A stretch of DNA of 64,000 nt from Ardenticatenaceae bacterium (GTDB taxonomy: Bacteria; Chloroflexota; Anaerolineae; Promineifilales; Promineifilaceae), in the NCBI GenBank assembly GCA_020634315.1, contig JACKBV010000010.1, positions 1-64,000 of the forward strand, read 5' to 3'. Position numbers and translations under genes: made by a program. The notes under the pieces are model-generated. The model was not told the origin of the DNA and made no database searches. It saw only the letters and a program-made list of their open reading frames with translations. Positions 17,754 through 26,401 of the stretch are shown piece after piece (position 1 is the stretch's first letter; every line of letters starts with the position of its first letter).

Positions 17754-19489
17754 CAGGCGACCTCCTTCTCCGTTAACATAGCTGCTTTGGCTTGAATGCG
17801 GCGCGGCAGTTCATCAACCAAGTCCAGCACCGGTACCTCATTCATATGGCAAGTCCCGGCCGGGCAATGCCGTTCTTTGATGTGCGCTTCATACTCCTCG
17901 CGGAAATGGCGCAGCGTGCTCAACACCGGATTCGGTGCCGACTGCCCCAATCCGCACAGGCTGGTTTCGCGTACCATCTCGCACAGCTCTTCCAAAATAT
18001 CCAGGTCTTTCATCGTTGCGCTGCCGTTGCTGATCTTTTCTAGCTGCCGATACATTTCCATTGTACCGACCCGGCAGGGCACACATTTGCCGCAGCTTTC
18101 ATCCACGCAAAAGTGCATGAAGAATTTCGCCACGTCTACCATGCAGCTTGTGTCATCGAGGACGATCAAACCGCCTGACCCCATAATGGAGCCAAGTGCC
18201 TTCATGCTTTCATAATCGACCGGGCTGTCCAGGTGTTTGGCGGGAATACAGCCGCCGCTGGGGCCGCCTGTTTGCGCTGCTTTGAAGGAACGGCCGTCAC
18301 GAATACCGCCGCCAATGTCAAAAATAATCTCGCGCAGCGTCATGCCCATCGGCACTTCAATCAAACCGCCATAATTAACTTTACCCGCCAGCGCAAAGAC
18401 CTTCGTCCCTTTGCTCTTCTCTGTACCGATGCCTGCATACCAATCAGCACCGTTGAGAATGATAGGCACGATATTGCCAAAAGTTTCCACATTATTGAGA
18501 AGGGTTGGATAACCCCACAGCCCGCGTTGTGCCGGGTAGGGTGGGCGTGGCACAGGTTGCGCACGCTTGCCCATAATCGAGAGCATCAGCGCCGTTTCCT
18601 CGCCACAAACAAACGCGCCCGCACCAAGACGAATGTCGATGCGGAAGCTGAAATTGCTGTCCAGCACACGACCACCCAACAATCCATGCTGCTCGGCGCT
18701 GCGAATAACGCGCTCAAGCTGGTGCAGCCGTTTTTCTGCGCCGGGATAGCCGCCGCGCACAAAGATGTAGCCCTGGTCTGCCCCAACGGCATAGCCAGCA
18801 ATAGCCATCGCTTCTAGCAGCCGGTGCGGGTCAGATTCAAGCAGTGTACGATCCATGTAAGCGCCAGGGTCGCCTTCATCGCAGTTGACGACAACAAACT
18901 TTTTGTCGCTCGGCGCTTTGCGCACCAACTGCCATTTCAAACCGGTGGGATAGCCTGCGCCGCCACGTCCACGCAAACCACTGTGCGTGATCGCATCGCA
19001 GACTGCTTCCGGGGTCATTTCGCGTAGGACATGGGCCAATGCTGTATAGCCGCCCCGCGCGATATATCCCTCGATCCGCTCCTGATCGATGCGCCCACTG
19101 TTACCAAGAACAACACGCTGCTGTTTGGCAAAGAAGGGGGCGTCAGCCGGAATGAGGTTGTGCGTGATGTCCGCATCTTCACCTGCATGGTGACGCACGA
19201 TTTCGGCGGCGATTTGGGGTGTTACGAAAGAGTAAACCGCGTCGGGCGCGTCGGGGACTTGCACGCGGACAATGGGGCCACGACTGCACATACCGTTGCA
19301 GCCGGAGGAAACGACTTCTACTTCGGCATCCAAACCTAGTTGAGATACCGTGTCTTGCAAAGTTTGGTAAACGGCTCTGGAGCCGGAGGAGAGACAGGGT
19401 GTGCTGGCGCAGCTAAGGATGCGGAAACGGAGTTTGCCTTGCCGTTCTCGTTCGCGCACGCCGATTTCATACAATTCGTTGCGGTTCAT
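17753..19489 (-). CDS. hoxF: Hydrogenase NADH-binding diaphorase subunit HoxF
   Basis: 578 residues, intact. The N-terminal ~120 residues form a thioredoxin-like [2Fe-2S] domain (CASTPC and CNGMC). A NuoF-like domain follows, with the NADH site GLRGRGGAGYPTGLKW, the FMN-site segment NCDEGDPGAYMDR and the [4Fe-4S] motif ESCGKCVPCRVGT plus a later Cys in TSLCGLGQ. It oxidises or reduces NAD(H) and passes electrons to the hydrogenase module. The ATG at 19489 overlaps the hoxE stop (ATGA). It is the only hox gene here without a frameshift. Confidence 0.95.
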   Translation of the reverse strand: MNRNELYEIGVRERERQGKLRFRILSCASTPCLSSGSRAVYQTLQDTVSQLGLDAEVEVVSSGCNGMCSRGPIVRVQVPDAPDAVYSFVTPQIAAEIVRHHAGEDADITHNLIPADAPFFAKQQRVVLGNSGRIDQERIEGYIARGGYTALAHVLREMTPEAVCDAITHSGLRGRGGAGYPTGLKWQLVRKAPSDKKFVVVNCDEGDPGAYMDRTLLESDPHRLLEAMAIAGYAVGADQGYIFVRGGYPGAEKRLHQLERVIRSAEQHGLLGGRVLDSNFSFRIDIRLGAGAFVCGEETALMLSIMGKRAQPVPRPPYPAQRGLWGYPTLLNNVETFGNIVPIILNGADWYAGIGTEKSKGTKVFALAGKVNYGGLIEVPMGMTLREIIFDIGGGIRDGRSFKAAQTGGPSGGCIPAKHLDSPVDYESMKALGSIMGSGGLIVLDDTSCMVDVAKFFMHFCVDESCGKCVPCRVGTMEMYRQLEKISNGSATMKDLDILEELCEMVRETSLCGLGQSAPNPVLSTLRHFREEYEAHIKERHCPAGTCHMNEVPVLDLVDELPRRIQAKAAMLTEKEVA

Positions 19490-20036
19490 GCGGATGCCTC
19501 CTCGGTGGGAGTGGGTTCCCCCTCTCTAGCTAACAGGGCGCGAATACGGGCGATAACGGAAGCGGCCGTTTCCCGTCCCAACAGTTCCCCATCCACAACC
19601 AACACGGGGGCCAGGCCACAGCTGCCAGGGCAGCGAAAATCCGTGACAGAGAAACGGCCGTCTGGTGTGGTTTGTCCCGGCTTTACCCCAAATTCCGCTT
19701 CTAGCGCCTGCAAAATTTCTTGTGCCCTTCCACATAACAGGCTGTCCCTGTACAGACAACGCAATTATGGGCGGCCGGCGGTTGAAACGAAAAGAAGTTG
19801 TAAAACGACGCCACCCCATATACCCATCCTAGCGGTAATTTCATTTGTTGGGCGATGTACGTCAACAACTTCTCGTCTAGATAGCCAAACGCGTGTTGGG
19901 CAATATGCAGCACTTCAATCAGTGCATCCTGCTGATACCCAAACCGTTTGACGGCGCGGGATACTTCATCCAGGCGGGGATCATCTTCGCCCTGGAAAGC
20001 CTGCGCGTAGTCAGCGTGTTCTTTAGCAACAAGCAT
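19486..20036 (-). CDS. hoxE: Hydrogenase diaphorase subunit HoxE (one frameshift)
   Basis: NuoE-like [2Fe-2S] subunit, about 183 residues after repair. The N-terminal four-helix part (RLDEVSRAVKRFGYQQDALI) leads to CVVCTGTACYVEG. The frame breaks in a GGG run (plus-strand CCC at 19725-19727). It resumes with AQEILQALEAEFGVKPGQT and the second Cys pair FRCPGSCGLAP. Restoring one G rejoins the halves exactly. The start at 20036 is fixed by AAGGAGA at 20042-20048, five bases away. It heads the hoxEFUYH operon. Confidence 0.9.
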
Positions 20037-20236
20037 AGCAATCTCCTTGAAAATGAAACGTAGAGTTTCGCGGAGAAGGCGCAGAGACTCGCAGAGGGGA
20101 AATAGCAAATCTGGTATCCTATTTTGTTATAGTGCGCCCGCCCGTGGTGAACTCTTGGTTACTAACTGAATAGAAGAATTCCTACAGGAGTATGGCACAG
20201 GGAATTATCACAAAGCAATGACAATTGTAACCTGGT

Positions 20237-20258
20237 GTTTGTGACAAATATCACAAAC
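20237..20258. promoter_or_regulatory. CRP/FNR-type palindromic operator upstream of hox
   Basis: GTTTGTGACAAATATCACAAAC has two perfect 8-base arms around six bases and exactly fits TGTGA-N6-TCACA, the site of CRP/FNR family regulators. It lies about 200 bp upstream of hoxE, the nearest protein gene. A redox or cAMP-type regulator could act here; which one is not known. Confidence 0.7.
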
Positions 20259-20446
20259 ATTTCTCTGTTTTTTCGTCACATTGTTACGTTGTCAATATCG
20301 TGAAAGGTGTGGGGCGAATTGGTTCATGCCGTTCCGCTTTCCTTAAATGCATGCCAACTGGAGGAGCACTGTTCGTTGATAAATGGCGTTACCGCCTTTG
20401 CTCCTTTCCCATTTCAACGAGAATTACTGAACAGGGCAGAATGCTA

Positions 20447-20475
20447 TTGACACGACCCCCAATGTTTGATATTAT
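20447..20475 (+). promoter_or_regulatory. Sigma-70-type promoter of tRNA-Asp
   Basis: TTGACA at 20447-20452 and TATTAT at 20470-20475 are separated by 17 bases, and the tRNA starts 26 bases after the -10 box. This is a near-consensus promoter. Confidence 0.85.
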
Positions 20476-20501
20476 CCCCGTCGCTTCACAAATAAATAAG
20501 A

Positions 20502-20574
20502 GGGGGCGTGGTGTAGTGGTAAACACACTGGCCTGTCAAGCCAGAGATCGCGGGTTCGATCCCCGTCGCTCCCG
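20502..20574 (+). tRNA. tRNA-Asp (anticodon GUC)
   Basis: A full cloverleaf can be drawn. The acceptor stem GGGGGCG (20502-20508) pairs with CGCTCCC (20567-20573) with one G-T pair. The anticodon stem CTGGC/GCCAG encloses loop CTGTCAA, with anticodon GTC at 20535-20537. The T arm GCGGG-TTCGATC-CCCGT is standard and base G at 20574 is the discriminator. CCA is not encoded. It has its own promoter and terminator. Confidence 0.96.
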
Positions 20575-20578
20575 TAGA

Positions 20579-20614
20579 GGGTGCAAGTGGAATTAATGCC
20601 ATTTGCACCCTTTT
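20579..20614 (+). terminator. Intrinsic terminator of tRNA-Asp
   Basis: GGGTGCAAGTGG at 20579-20590 pairs with CCATTTGCACCC at 20599-20610 with one mismatch, followed by TTTT. It lies just after the tRNA 3' end. Between here and 20771 I see no gene. Confidence 0.85.
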
Positions 20615-20771
20615 CGTTTCCCCCGTTTATCTCCACATTTAATCCTTCAACAATCTCATGCGGCGCTGATGTACCATTGTTCAATACGATTTTTAAGCTG
20701 TCATCCGCAAAATAAATAATAGAAGGGCTAATATGGGTTACATTACAGCCTGACGGCATCTCCGAAAAAAG

Positions 20772-20814
20772 AAAAGCACGTCCCGCTATCTGAAAAGTAG
20801 CGGGACGTGCTTTT
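20772..20814 (-). terminator. Strong hairpin terminator downstream of esterase gene
   Basis: AAAAGCACGTCCCGCTA and its perfect inverse at 20798-20814 form a 17-bp stem. Flanking A and T runs let it act in both directions. It sits 35 bases after the end of the minus-strand esterase gene. Confidence 0.88.
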
Positions 20815-20849
20815 CGTAATTTGATGCCTATGATCTCTACTTCTTTAAT

Positions 20850-21896
20850 CTACATAGCAATTGGCAGAAAGGTGAAGTAATCGTAGTTGGGCGGGGGTGG
20901 TGGCGTGACATCGGATGTAAAGCATTGCTGATGGAAATTTAGGCCAACGTCGCCATTGTTTACATAATAATCGTGCCAGTTGTGACCAACACCCGCCAGA
21001 TTGGGTAGATATTCATGGTCGATGCCAAGCGCCGTCAATTGTGCGCTTAAATCGCTGTTGCCTCTGTCGGCGTCATTGGTGCCAATCACCAATCGAATTT
21101 GCAGGTCATTGTTGCGAATTGCCGCAGCATTGTCGGCTGTGATGAAGGAGATGCGTTCTGCTTCAGGGAACGGCCCAAAATACGGACTTTGCGTGACGGG
21201 AATTGATTCGTAAGCGGCACCAGCATAAGCGACAACCGAACAAAATTGATCAGCATTTTTGAAAGCCAGTTTCAGTGCGCCACGGCCGCCCATGGAAAAT
21301 CCTTCAATGGCACGTCCGGCGCGGGAGGCAATGGTGCGGTAATGCGCATCCACATAGGGGATGACTTCGTCCATGATGATGCTTTCTGTCATGATGGGGA
21401 ATGGGGAATTTGGCCCATGAAATTCGTCATCATAATCGTTGTAAAAGCTTTGTGAGCCACCGTTTACCAAGACGACGATGGCTTCTGGCATGTCCAATGA
21501 TGTATTGACTGTTCCTTCAATCAAACTAAAGGGACTCATTTCGGTGTAAAGGGCCTGTAAGCTGCTGTATTGATTGAAGAAGTTGCGTTCGTTGCCACTG
21601 AGGCCGTGCAGCATGTAAAATGACGGGGTAACGGGTGGTGTTGCTGTTGCTTCATAGCCGGGAGGTGTGTAGACGTTGATGCCGACGAGGTTCGCACCAG
21701 AGTTTAGATAGCTGCTTGTAATTTCGTGATGCTCAATGTTGGCGGGTTGGGTGCCGGTGACGTTCCAGTAATTGTTTTCGTTGACGTGATGTGCGGCAGC
21801 CTGTTGTGCGGAGAATGATGCGCTCAGGGTGATGACTGTCGCGGTGCATAGCAAACAAATGAATAAGGGCAAGATTAAGGATTTGTGTCTGTGCAT
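20850..21896 (-). CDS. Secreted esterase, PF00756-like alpha/beta hydrolase (intact copy)
   Basis: 349 residues from ATG 21896; an upstream in-frame start would place 14 residues before the signal peptide. A signal peptide (KSLILPLFICLLCTATVITL) is followed by an esterase-D/feruloyl-esterase-like domain. This has the oxyanion segment MLHGLSGNERNFF, nucleophile Ser in GFSMGGRGALKLA and a late His in GVGHNWHDYY. The protein ends YDYFTFLPIAM after a Pro run, a C-terminal style common on exported proteins of this lineage. It is likely an extracellular carbohydrate or acyl esterase. A diverged frameshifted paralogue lies directly upstream on the same strand. Confidence 0.88.
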   Translation of the reverse strand: MHRHKSLILPLFICLLCTATVITLSASFSAQQAAAHHVNENNYWNVTGTQPANIEHHEITSSYLNSGANLVGINVYTPPGYEATATPPVTPSFYMLHGLSGNERNFFNQYSSLQALYTEMSPFSLIEGTVNTSLDMPEAIVVLVNGGSQSFYNDYDDEFHGPNSPFPIMTESIIMDEVIPYVDAHYRTIASRAGRAIEGFSMGGRGALKLAFKNADQFCSVVAYAGAAYESIPVTQSPYFGPFPEAERISFITADNAAAIRNNDLQIRLVIGTNDADRGNSDLSAQLTALGIDHEYLPNLAGVGHNWHDYYVNNGDVGLNFHQQCFTSDVTPPPPPNYDYFTFLPIAM

Positions 21897-21949
21897 GGGG
21901 TCATTGTAAAGGCAACGGCCGTTTCTGTCATGCCCCATTTAGTTCTTGC

Positions 21950-23558
21950 TCATTGGGGGTTGGCATAAAAGATGGGGAAGAAGTAGATAAACGGCCGTTG
22001 CGCAAAGGGCGTACTGGTTGGTAATGGCTCCGGTGTCGGGGTTGCTTGTGGCGTCATCGTGGCTGTGTAGCCGTTTGTGAAGGTGTTATGGATGGGGTCG
22101 GCGAACCTGTCGGCGTGCGCGAAGGTGTCGCTGTTGGTGTGTGGCTGGGCGCAAGCGTTGGTGTGCGTGACGGTGTCATGGTTGCGGTCGGCGAACTCGT
22201 TGGGAGATTGGTTGGTACAGGAGTCGATGTGGCTATTAATGTTGGCGTGCGTGATGGTATTGGTGTACGGAGGGCGTGGCTGTACCGGTCGGTGTACGTG
22301 ATGGTGTTGAGGTGCTAGTTGGTGTGCGGGACGGTGTTGCGGTACCAGTTGGTGTGTGCGAAGGTGTTGCCGTACTGTCGGGGTGTGTGACGGTGTGGAT
22401 GTACTCGTTGGTGTATGGGACGGTGGTGTGGGCGAACTGGTTGGCGTGTGAGATGGTGTGGCTGTGTTGGTTGGCGTGTGCGACGGTGTGGGAGTATTGG
22501 TTGGTGTGCGTGATGGCGTTGCTGTACCGGTCGGTGTATGTGATGGTGTTGGCGTTGGTGAAGTTGTTTGGAAACATTGCTCATGAAAATTGAGGCCGTA
22601 TTCACCCCCTGCTACATAGTAATCATGCCAATCATGACCAACGCCGGGTAAATCGGGCACATATTCATGGGCGATGCCGTAATAATCTAACTGTAAAGAA
22701 AGCGTGCTGTTGCCACGATCAGCATCACTGCTGCCTATCACCAAACGAACGTGCAACTGGTTTGCTAAAATGCTGGCAGCATTGTTCTCCACAATGTAGG
22801 AAATCCGATCCTCCAGGGGGTGTGGGCCGTAATATGGACTGCCTTCCACGGGCACGCTTTCGTAAGCAGCACCGCCATAAGCTACAACTGAGCAGAATTG
22901 GTCAGCATACTTGAAGGCTAACTTTAAAGCGCCGCGTCCTCCCATGGAAAACCCTTCGATAGCGCGTCCGGAGCGGGCGGCAATGGTGCGAAAGTTGGCA
23001 TCCACGTATGGGATGACTTCATTGATAATGATGCTTTCCGAGAGAATGGGAAAGGGAGAGTTTGGCCCATGAAAGGGATCGTCGCTCAGAAAATCATTGT
23101 AGAAACTTTCTTTACCACCGTTAACCAGGACGATAATTGCTTGCGGCATTTGCAGGGTGGCTGGCACTGTGCCTTCTATCAAGCTAAATGGGCTGACTTC
23201 TGTGTAGAGGGCATTGAGGTTGTTGTACCAACTGAAAAATTGCGTTCGTCGCCGCTTAGGCCATGTAACAGATAAATGACGGGGTAGTGTGTGGTGTTGC
23301 CCGGTGTTTCACATAGCCGGGCGGTGTGTAGATGTTGAGTCCAACGGTGTTGTTGTTCGCATTTAAGTAGGTGCTTTGGAATTCGCGGTGTTCAATGTTG
23401 GCGGGAAGGGTGCCCGGTGCATTCCAGTAACCATCTGTATTGACGTGATGTGCGGAAACGGCCGTATCCCGCCGCGCACTTTGCCAGCCCCACACGCACA
23501 GAATTAACATCAATCCAACAATGGATTTTCCAATAATGGGTTTTCGCCTCATAAACAT
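21950..23558 (-). pseudogene. Secreted esterase paralogue, several frameshifts, Thr/Pro-rich tail
   Basis: Paralogue of the downstream esterase. The signal peptide and N-terminus (SAHHVNTDGYWNAPGTLPAN) are in one frame. A shift near 23310 and another in the A5 run at 23236-23240 are needed to join VIYLLHGLSGDERNF to WYNNLNALYTEVSPFSLIEG. The rest of the catalytic domain is intact, with GFSMGGRGALKLA and GVGHDWHDYYV. After it comes a long SHTPT/TATPS tandem-repeat tail in which the frame is lost and regained, ending FIYFFPIFYANPQ. With the tail the protein would be about 535 residues. The indels lie in homopolymers and repeats, so the cell may hold an intact gene. Confidence 0.8.
22075..22565. 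repeat. Degenerate tandem repeat encoding a Thr/Pro/Ser-rich stalk
   Basis: GTTGGTGTGTGCGATGGTG-like units of about 24 bp are repeated about 20 times. On the minus strand they encode TATPSHTPTN/G units. At least two internal frame changes occur, so the in-frame product switches between Thr/Pro-rich and His/Gln-rich text. Confidence 0.85.
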
Positions 23559-23919
23559 TCTCTTGTGTCAATAGTGGGCTAGATGGTAATGACTAGACAG
23601 TTTAGCCAAACCCTATTGTACCGTCTCAGATTAAAAGAGCGAACATGCCTCATAGACAAATCAGAATTCGAAAAAGGTTGACGTGTGCTTTTGGAGCGCA
23701 GCGCGTTGTCATGTTTGTCATGGTTATGAACCGCTTTCCGCATCGTGTTCGCCCGCAGAATCGTGATTTCTGAACTTTGTTCGTTAGCAAACACTCACCC
23801 TATTTTTACGCAAATTTACCTTGATACCGTTGGTTGTTGCCCTGGTTTGTCGTTATACTAGCAAATGTAAATGCTACCTCATAGAGACAAATTGATGATG
23901 TTGGCGGGCATGGTCTTTT
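23559..23919. other. Intergenic region between divergent esterase and kinase operons
   Basis: A 361-bp AT-richer gap with no convincing gene. Short open frames on the minus strand have no recognisable content. A weak promoter-like pair (TTGGTT at 23830-23835 and TATACT at 23854-23859, 18-base spacer) could drive the rightward gene starting at 23920. Confidence 0.5.
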
Positions 23920-26401
23920 ATGGACAACCAGGAACGATATCGTGAAGCTTCGACAAAAACGCGCTCCAATTTAAAGAGCGTGGCACACTCGCTGCAAATT
24001 CGAGAGTTGTCGCAGCTTTCTGCCGCAAATTGATAAAGTCGTTAACCTGGTGGCACGAGTGATACCGGCGGGGAATATCCCGGCGGTGATCTTGAGTGGA
24101 TTGGCGCGATTGCCAGGGCGCAAACTTCCTCCCGAACACGTACAGCGTGACACCAATTTATTGTTTGAAGGGCTGGAGAAGGCATTTGATACGGCCGTTT
24201 ACGGCACATTCTTTGCTGGTCCGGCAGCCGTATTGTGGGGGTACCAAAACCTATTGCGCCTGGCGGGCAAAGACCCGGCCGACGCCTTTCCCGAAGGAAC
24301 CTGGCAGTTCTACATCAATTATGCCCTGCGCGAAGACACGGCGCGACACACCATCGAGACACATGGCTTTGACAGCATGTTGCAGCGCTATGGCATCGCG
24401 CTAAATCAAGCCGACCGCATGAGCGCCTGGGTGTTGACGGCGATTCACATGCTGCACCAGTATGACGACTTGCTGCGCAATGAGTGGCGCGAACGGGTCT
24501 ATTTGCGTGAACTGCGCGAAGTGCTCAGGGATGAGCCGCACGCCGAATATTTTTCTCGCTTATACCGGCAGTGGGAACAGAAACGGCCGTACAGCCGTCG
24601 CCAGGATGCCAAACCCCGCGAAACCTACCCCATGTACCGGCAGCGCCAGTTTGACCAATTCCTGGAAAAAGCCATGCGCCGCGTGCGCAACGACACACGT
24701 CGCGCCTGGGCGCAGCGTGCCCGTGCCGCCCGTGACCGCGAACTGCCCAACTTCCAGCGCCAGATGACCATTCTCGCTTATCTGGAACCTGGACGCTACG
24801 GCGATACGCGCCGCACGATTCCCTTAACCGAAGCGCAGATTGGCGTCGTTTACCAGGGGCGTTACTATCTCATCCCGGTGTGCCGCCCTGGCAGCGATAA
24901 ACCAACCCTTGTCGAGACGGTGCGCACACAAATTGCGGCCCTCCTCGCCGCAGAACCCACTGTGCCGCCCGCCCACTTGTCCGCTTTGCCTCGCTTGCGG
25001 CGGCAAGACTGGGTCGCTTTACGCGCACAATTTAACGAATCGTTGCAGCAAGATTTAACAGCTTTGCGTGCCGCGCCCATCATTCTTAATCTTTGATCGC
25101 CGCTCCAGCCAACTGCCGCTTTCTAAATTGCGCCAGGCTGAGCGGGCGGTGGGCGAACATGCCATCACGGTATTTGACACAGGTGACACCTTTGTCTGCG
25201 ACATGTCGCACATCTTTTTGATGGTATTTGGAGTGTGGCGCTGGCGGAAATTTTGACGAATCAGGCCATTTCTTGGGCGACATATTTGCATTTGCTGCCG
25301 CCGCTTGTGGTGACTGAGGATGTGGCTGTGGCGGAACGGCCGTTATCCTTTCCCTGTCGCCTTACCCCGGCCGATTACACGTTGATTGAAGCCAAAACAC
25401 GCGTCGTGCCAGAGACAACGGCCGAAACCGACCTGATAAACGTCAAAGCCATCATCAGCCTGCGCACCCTGTTCAAACAACGCAGCGATTTACTCCAACT
25501 CACCGTCAATGACATCCTTTTGCTTTATCGCGCGATTCATGCCATCACCTACCAACCTCCATCCACATTGGTCGCGGAACTAGAGGCGCTTACCCAAGAT
25601 CACAAAGCCCAAAAAGCAGCGGAAATGGCCTTAGCCGCCATTCATGACAATACGAACCCCGCCATCTTGATTCCGGTAGATGCCAGCCAGCGCTCCCCGC
25701 GTGATCGCGTTCACCCGATGACTTTCACCGTCCCCCTGAAAGCGCTCGACCTGCCAGACTTGCATGAGCAAACGGTGCAGGCTTTGCGTTACAAGACGCG
25801 TGCCCCTGGCGCGTTTAGCGACTTTGACACCTTGCAGCGTCGTTATCTGGCAACATTGGCCGGGTTAGGCGAGCTGTTTAATCGTTCCAAAGAGATTGCG
25901 GCCGCTGGCGAAAGCACCAGCGTCGGCACGATTCGTATGTTGGCACACCTGCCAATCTCCTTGCAGCGCTTGTTAGACAAGATTCCGCACCAATTTGATG
26001 TGCTTAATGACATTATTAAGGGACGGGAAGTATTCTCCAACGTGGGCGCTGTGGTCCCGGATAGTACCCTAACTCGATTTATGACGGCCAAGGATGATAA
26101 CGAGAACAAAACGTTAGCCTGGGCGGTCATCACCGATGCAAACAAAGTCATGCGTATTACTTTGCGTGATTTTCGTCCGCATGTGGCGATGTTGACAATG
26201 ACCGGGCATGAAGACCTGGCTGAACGCATTACGGATGATTATTTACACAGTTATGCAGTAGGAATTAACCGATTCGTGCAAGAGTTGTTGCAAATTACAC
26301 GGGCGAGCCGTGAAACCTTTATTGTGCCGGATGGCAACGGCACATTGACCAGCAAGCGGCAGGTAGACGATTTGGCGGCGGGAGAGTCAGCCAATGAGTG
26401 A
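23920..26401 (+). pseudogene. Large unknown protein (~826 aa) split by three apparent frameshifts
   Basis: Reads as three open pieces that join when single bases are corrected. N-terminus: MDNQERYREASTKTRSNLKS..., with one extra base near 24027, then IDKVVNLVARVIPAGN and the frame open to 25096. One extra base near 25090 joins LRAAPIIL to IFDRRSSQLPLSKLRQAERA. One lost T near 25216 joins FVCDMSHIF to DGIWSVALAEILTNQAI, open to 26401. The product has no signal peptide or clear transmembrane segment. It is Arg-rich in the middle (about residues 200-270), and I recognise no family. Its stop overlaps the Ser/Thr kinase start by 8 bases, so the two are translationally coupled and it may be a kinase substrate or regulator. 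Confidence 0.7.

Noticed and set aside
14917..20036. Programmed frameshifting in hox genes
   Set aside because: Too many sites of both signs, at varied non-slippery sequences; error or decay explains them better.
20472..20759. 95-codon minus-strand frame across tRNA-Asp
   Set aside because: Its second half is the antisense of the tRNA and its promoter (the DGDRTRDLWLDRP text is a known artefact). The first half has no recognisable content.
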